From Chitinophaga terrae (ex Kim and Jung 2007) (GTDB lineage: Bacteria; Bacteroidota; Bacteroidia; Chitinophagales; Chitinophagaceae): a DNA stretch of 64,000 bases. Under the pieces are notes generated by a model. The model worked only from the letters and a program-made list of their open reading frames with translations. It did not search any database and was not told the origin of the DNA. Of this stretch, positions 62,338 through 64,000 are shown in pieces; the stretch's first letter is position 1, and each line of letters opens with the position of its first letter. A program made the position numbers and the translations under genes. The stretch spans positions 186,001-250,000 of the forward strand of contig NZ_FNRL01000008.1 of NCBI RefSeq assembly GCF_900107795.1, written 5' to 3'.

Positions 62338-63498
62338 ATGAAGAAGAACCTGCTTTTGCTCTTTTGCCTGCTGATCGCTGCCAGCGGATTTGCCCGCGAA
62401 GGGTTTACATTGAGGATAAAGCTCCGGGATAATAAAAATTACAAACCCTGGCTGGTATATATTGAAAACAATAAAAGAAAGGTAGATAGTACCTATTCGC
62501 TTGAAAAAGGATATATGGTGATGAAGGGCAAGGTAGATGAGCCTGTGATAGCGTTTTTAAGTCTTAAAGGAAACCCCGCACTGGATCTCACGGTGGCGGG
62601 GGAGTTGATACCCGCGCCCATGTTGGGCTTTGTGTTGTCGAACGATGAGATTACGATCAGCGGAGATGCAGATAAGTTCTACTCCGCCAGTGTAAAAGGA
62701 GGCAAAGGGAATAAAGAATGGGAAACCATCCGGGACCGGGAAAACAAAATAAAAGAGGAAAACTGGACAGCCATCCGTAAAGCGGCGGCGGCGTATGAAC
62801 CTGGTGCAGCCGCTGGCTTCCGCAAGGTTGTAAATAAGATATACGCCGCCCGTTCGGAAGAAGAACGTGCAATGCAGCAATCTTTTACTGCTGCATATCC
62901 CAACTCCATCCTGAGCGTGTATTACCTGTACCGCAACTATATCTTTTTACAGGACGATACCCTGAAAACAGCTTATAACAACTTAGGTCCCAATGCCAGG
63001 AAGTCTTTCTATGGCCGGGTAATAGGCGATAAACTTGCAAGCGTGGAGGCTACAGCAATTGGTAAACCGGCCATTGATCTCCGTAAAAAGGATGCAAACG
63101 GGAATGAAGTAAGCCTGGCCACATTAAAAGGCCGTTATGTATTGCTGGATTTCTGGGGCACCTGGTGTCATTCCTGCCGGGCTTCGCACCCTCATTTGAA
63201 GGAGTTATACAGCAAATATAAACCCGAGGGGCTGGAAATAGTAGGCATTGCCTCCGAGAATGGCAACGACCTGGAAAAGAACCGCAAAGGCTGGCTGGAA
63301 GCGATTGAGCAGGATGGTATCAATTGGGTGAACGTATTGAATAACGAAGGCATTGCGGAATTTGATGCAGTGAATGCATATGGAATTGCGGCGTTTCCAA
63401 CCAAGATATTGCTGGATAAGGAAGGGCGTATCATTGGGCGTTGGATTGGGAGTAGTGAGGAACTGGATAAAAAATTGAAGGAGGTGTTTGGGAAGTAG
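62338..63498 (+). CDS. TlpA-like thioredoxin with CHSC active site
   Basis: 386-aa exported thioredoxin-fold protein, last gene of the plus-strand operon. Signal peptide to about residue 19 (ASGFA), DUF4369-like domain about 22-120, helical linker about 125-190, thioredoxin domain about 240-385 with redox pair C277/C280 in GTWCHSCRASHPH and FPTKILLD. The CHSC motif differs from the CGPC of the three other such proteins here, which should alter its redox potential. No lipobox. A terminator follows. Confidence 0.93.
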   Translation: MKKNLLLLFCLLIAASGFAREGFTLRIKLRDNKNYKPWLVYIENNKRKVDSTYSLEKGYMVMKGKVDEPVIAFLSLKGNPALDLTVAGELIPAPMLGFVLSNDEITISGDADKFYSASVKGGKGNKEWETIRDRENKIKEENWTAIRKAAAAYEPGAAAGFRKVVNKIYAARSEEERAMQQSFTAAYPNSILSVYYLYRNYIFLQDDTLKTAYNNLGPNARKSFYGRVIGDKLASVEATAIGKPAIDLRKKDANGNEVSLATLKGRYVLLDFWGTWCHSCRASHPHLKELYSKYKPEGLEIVGIASENGNDLEKNRKGWLEAIEQDGINWVNVLNNEGIAEFDAVNAYGIAAFPTKILLDKEGRIIGRWIGSSEELDKKLKEVFGK

Positions 63499-63861
63499 TG
63501 GGTGAAATAACTGACGAGTCAAGCCGGTTGCGGGTCGAGGGGACTGCAACCGGCTTTTTTATGTGACGCGGCTATATGAGATCCAGCATCGTATTACATG
63601 CCATTCATTCAACTTTGCATGTAAAAACTTATCTACTGGGTGTCGCTAAAAAAGACTAATTTCCAGAAAGAATAGTTGAGAATACAAAAGATCACTGTTA
63701 GCCTGCGTTTTAAAATATCTAAAAATCTGTTCCCAAAAAATCAATTCTATGGCCTTAAGTAAATATCAATCTCCGTGTATTTTTCAGTCGCTGTTATTAG
63801 TATGGAAGGGAGCGAGATATTATTCGATGAAACTACATCAAGGAACCGAAAATTAACAGCT
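63499..63861. other. Intergenic stretch between thioredoxin operon and DUF4304-like gene
   Basis: Apart from the terminator at 63521-63560 I see no gene in this 363-base gap. A 35-codon frame at 63748 (MALSKYQSPC) resembles nothing. An in-frame upstream ATG for the next gene lies at 63802. Confidence 0.5.
63521..63560 (+). terminator. Intrinsic terminator of the plus-strand SusCD-thioredoxin operon
   Basis: AAGCCGGTTGC (63521-63531) and GCAACCGGCTT (63546-63556) form an 11-bp perfect stem, with the T run continuing to 63560. Confidence 0.88.
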
Positions 63862-64000
63862 ATGGAGCAATACAGGTTATTACTTGCGGAAGTTGGCGCT
63901 TTCCTTAAAGCACAGGGATTTAGCAAAAAAGGAAATACCTGCTATATTCAGAAGGAGGGAAATTTTGGATTGATAAATTTTCAAAAAAGCATAAGCAGTA
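63862..64000 (+). CDS. DUF4304-like protein, 3' partial
   Basis: The last 46 codons of the window read MEQYRLLLAEVGAFLKAQGF, then SKKGNTCYIQKEGNFGLINFQKS. The GF-kkkg-x-fy and NFQKS pattern matches the N-terminus of DUF4304 proteins, whose function is unknown. An in-frame ATG at 63802 would add 20 residues; the chosen start fits the family better. The gene runs out of the window. Confidence 0.6.
   Translation, partial: MEQYRLLLAEVGAFLKAQGFSKKGNTCYIQKEGNFGLINFQKSISS

Noticed and set aside
63748..63855. 35-codon frame MALSKYQSPC before the DUF4304-like gene
   Set aside because: Short, no family resemblance, no promoter box; probably chance.
1..64000. tRNA, rRNA, CRISPR arrays, insertion sequences, integrases, riboswitches
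   Set aside because: I looked for cloverleaf-like blocks, regular spacer repeats, transposase or integrase motifs and known riboswitch cores by eye and found none; short or degenerate examples could be missed.

Overview
The window looks like chromosomal DNA of a Bacteroidota species, most likely a Chitinophagaceae member (Chitinophaga-like). The reasons are five SusC/SusD outer-membrane import pairs, three ECF sigma/FecR anti-sigma pairs, several DUF4369/TlpA-type thioredoxins, and starts that mostly lack a Shine-Dalgarno. Several genes are also preceded by the Bacteroidota promoter element TAnnTTTG, once with a TTG box at the expected 19-nt spacing. I see no rRNA, tRNA, CRISPR array, insertion sequence or prophage. 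Genus assignment is inference.

Layout. (1) 1-4124: the 3' part of a SusC and its SusD, closed by a terminator. (2) 4246-14162: a phospholipase C, SusD, an STN-type SusC and FecR on the minus strand, with the partner ECF sigma factor divergent. This is a sigma/anti-sigma controlled import locus ending in a Tat-exported phosphocholine-type phospholipase C. (3) 14227-30000: accessory and housekeeping genes. They include a DinB-like protein, a secreted unknown, a siderophore-type TonB receptor, a histidine kinase/response regulator pair divergent from a GH29 fucosidase-like enzyme, a dienelactone hydrolase, a thioredoxin-like protein, a YceI lipoprotein, an MFS transporter, an HxlR regulator divergent from an Old Yellow Enzyme, and a TetR regulator with a VOC protein. 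Gene debris lies here: the C-terminus of a berberine-bridge-type oxidase and the N-terminus of an AraC regulator. (4) 30170-36669: SusD_2/SusC and a POT-family peptide transporter, suggesting peptide uptake. (5) 36843-45948: a tandem Imm22-like protein, a hotdog thioesterase, a 1591-aa fusion protein (DEDD-type exonuclease, RecQ helicase, UvrD-type helicase), an unknown protein, and an AraC regulator followed by an SDR protein. (6) 46024-63498: two head-to-head operons of the same design, each sigma, FecR, STN-SusC, SusD, then one or two thioredoxin-like proteins. (7) The window ends inside a DUF4304-like gene.

How the parts work together. In loci 2 and 6 an STN-bearing SusC can sense its ligand in the outer membrane and signal through FecR in the inner membrane to release a dedicated sigma factor. 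SusD lipoproteins cap the SusC channels, and the attached phospholipase or thioredoxins act on or beside the imported material. The main non-routine candidates are the exonuclease-RecQ-UvrD fusion, the mirrored SusCD-thioredoxin operons, the phospholipase-linked SusCD locus, and several compact regulatory structures: a phased GTTAC array, TetR operators, and duplicated mini-ORFs in a SusC leader.
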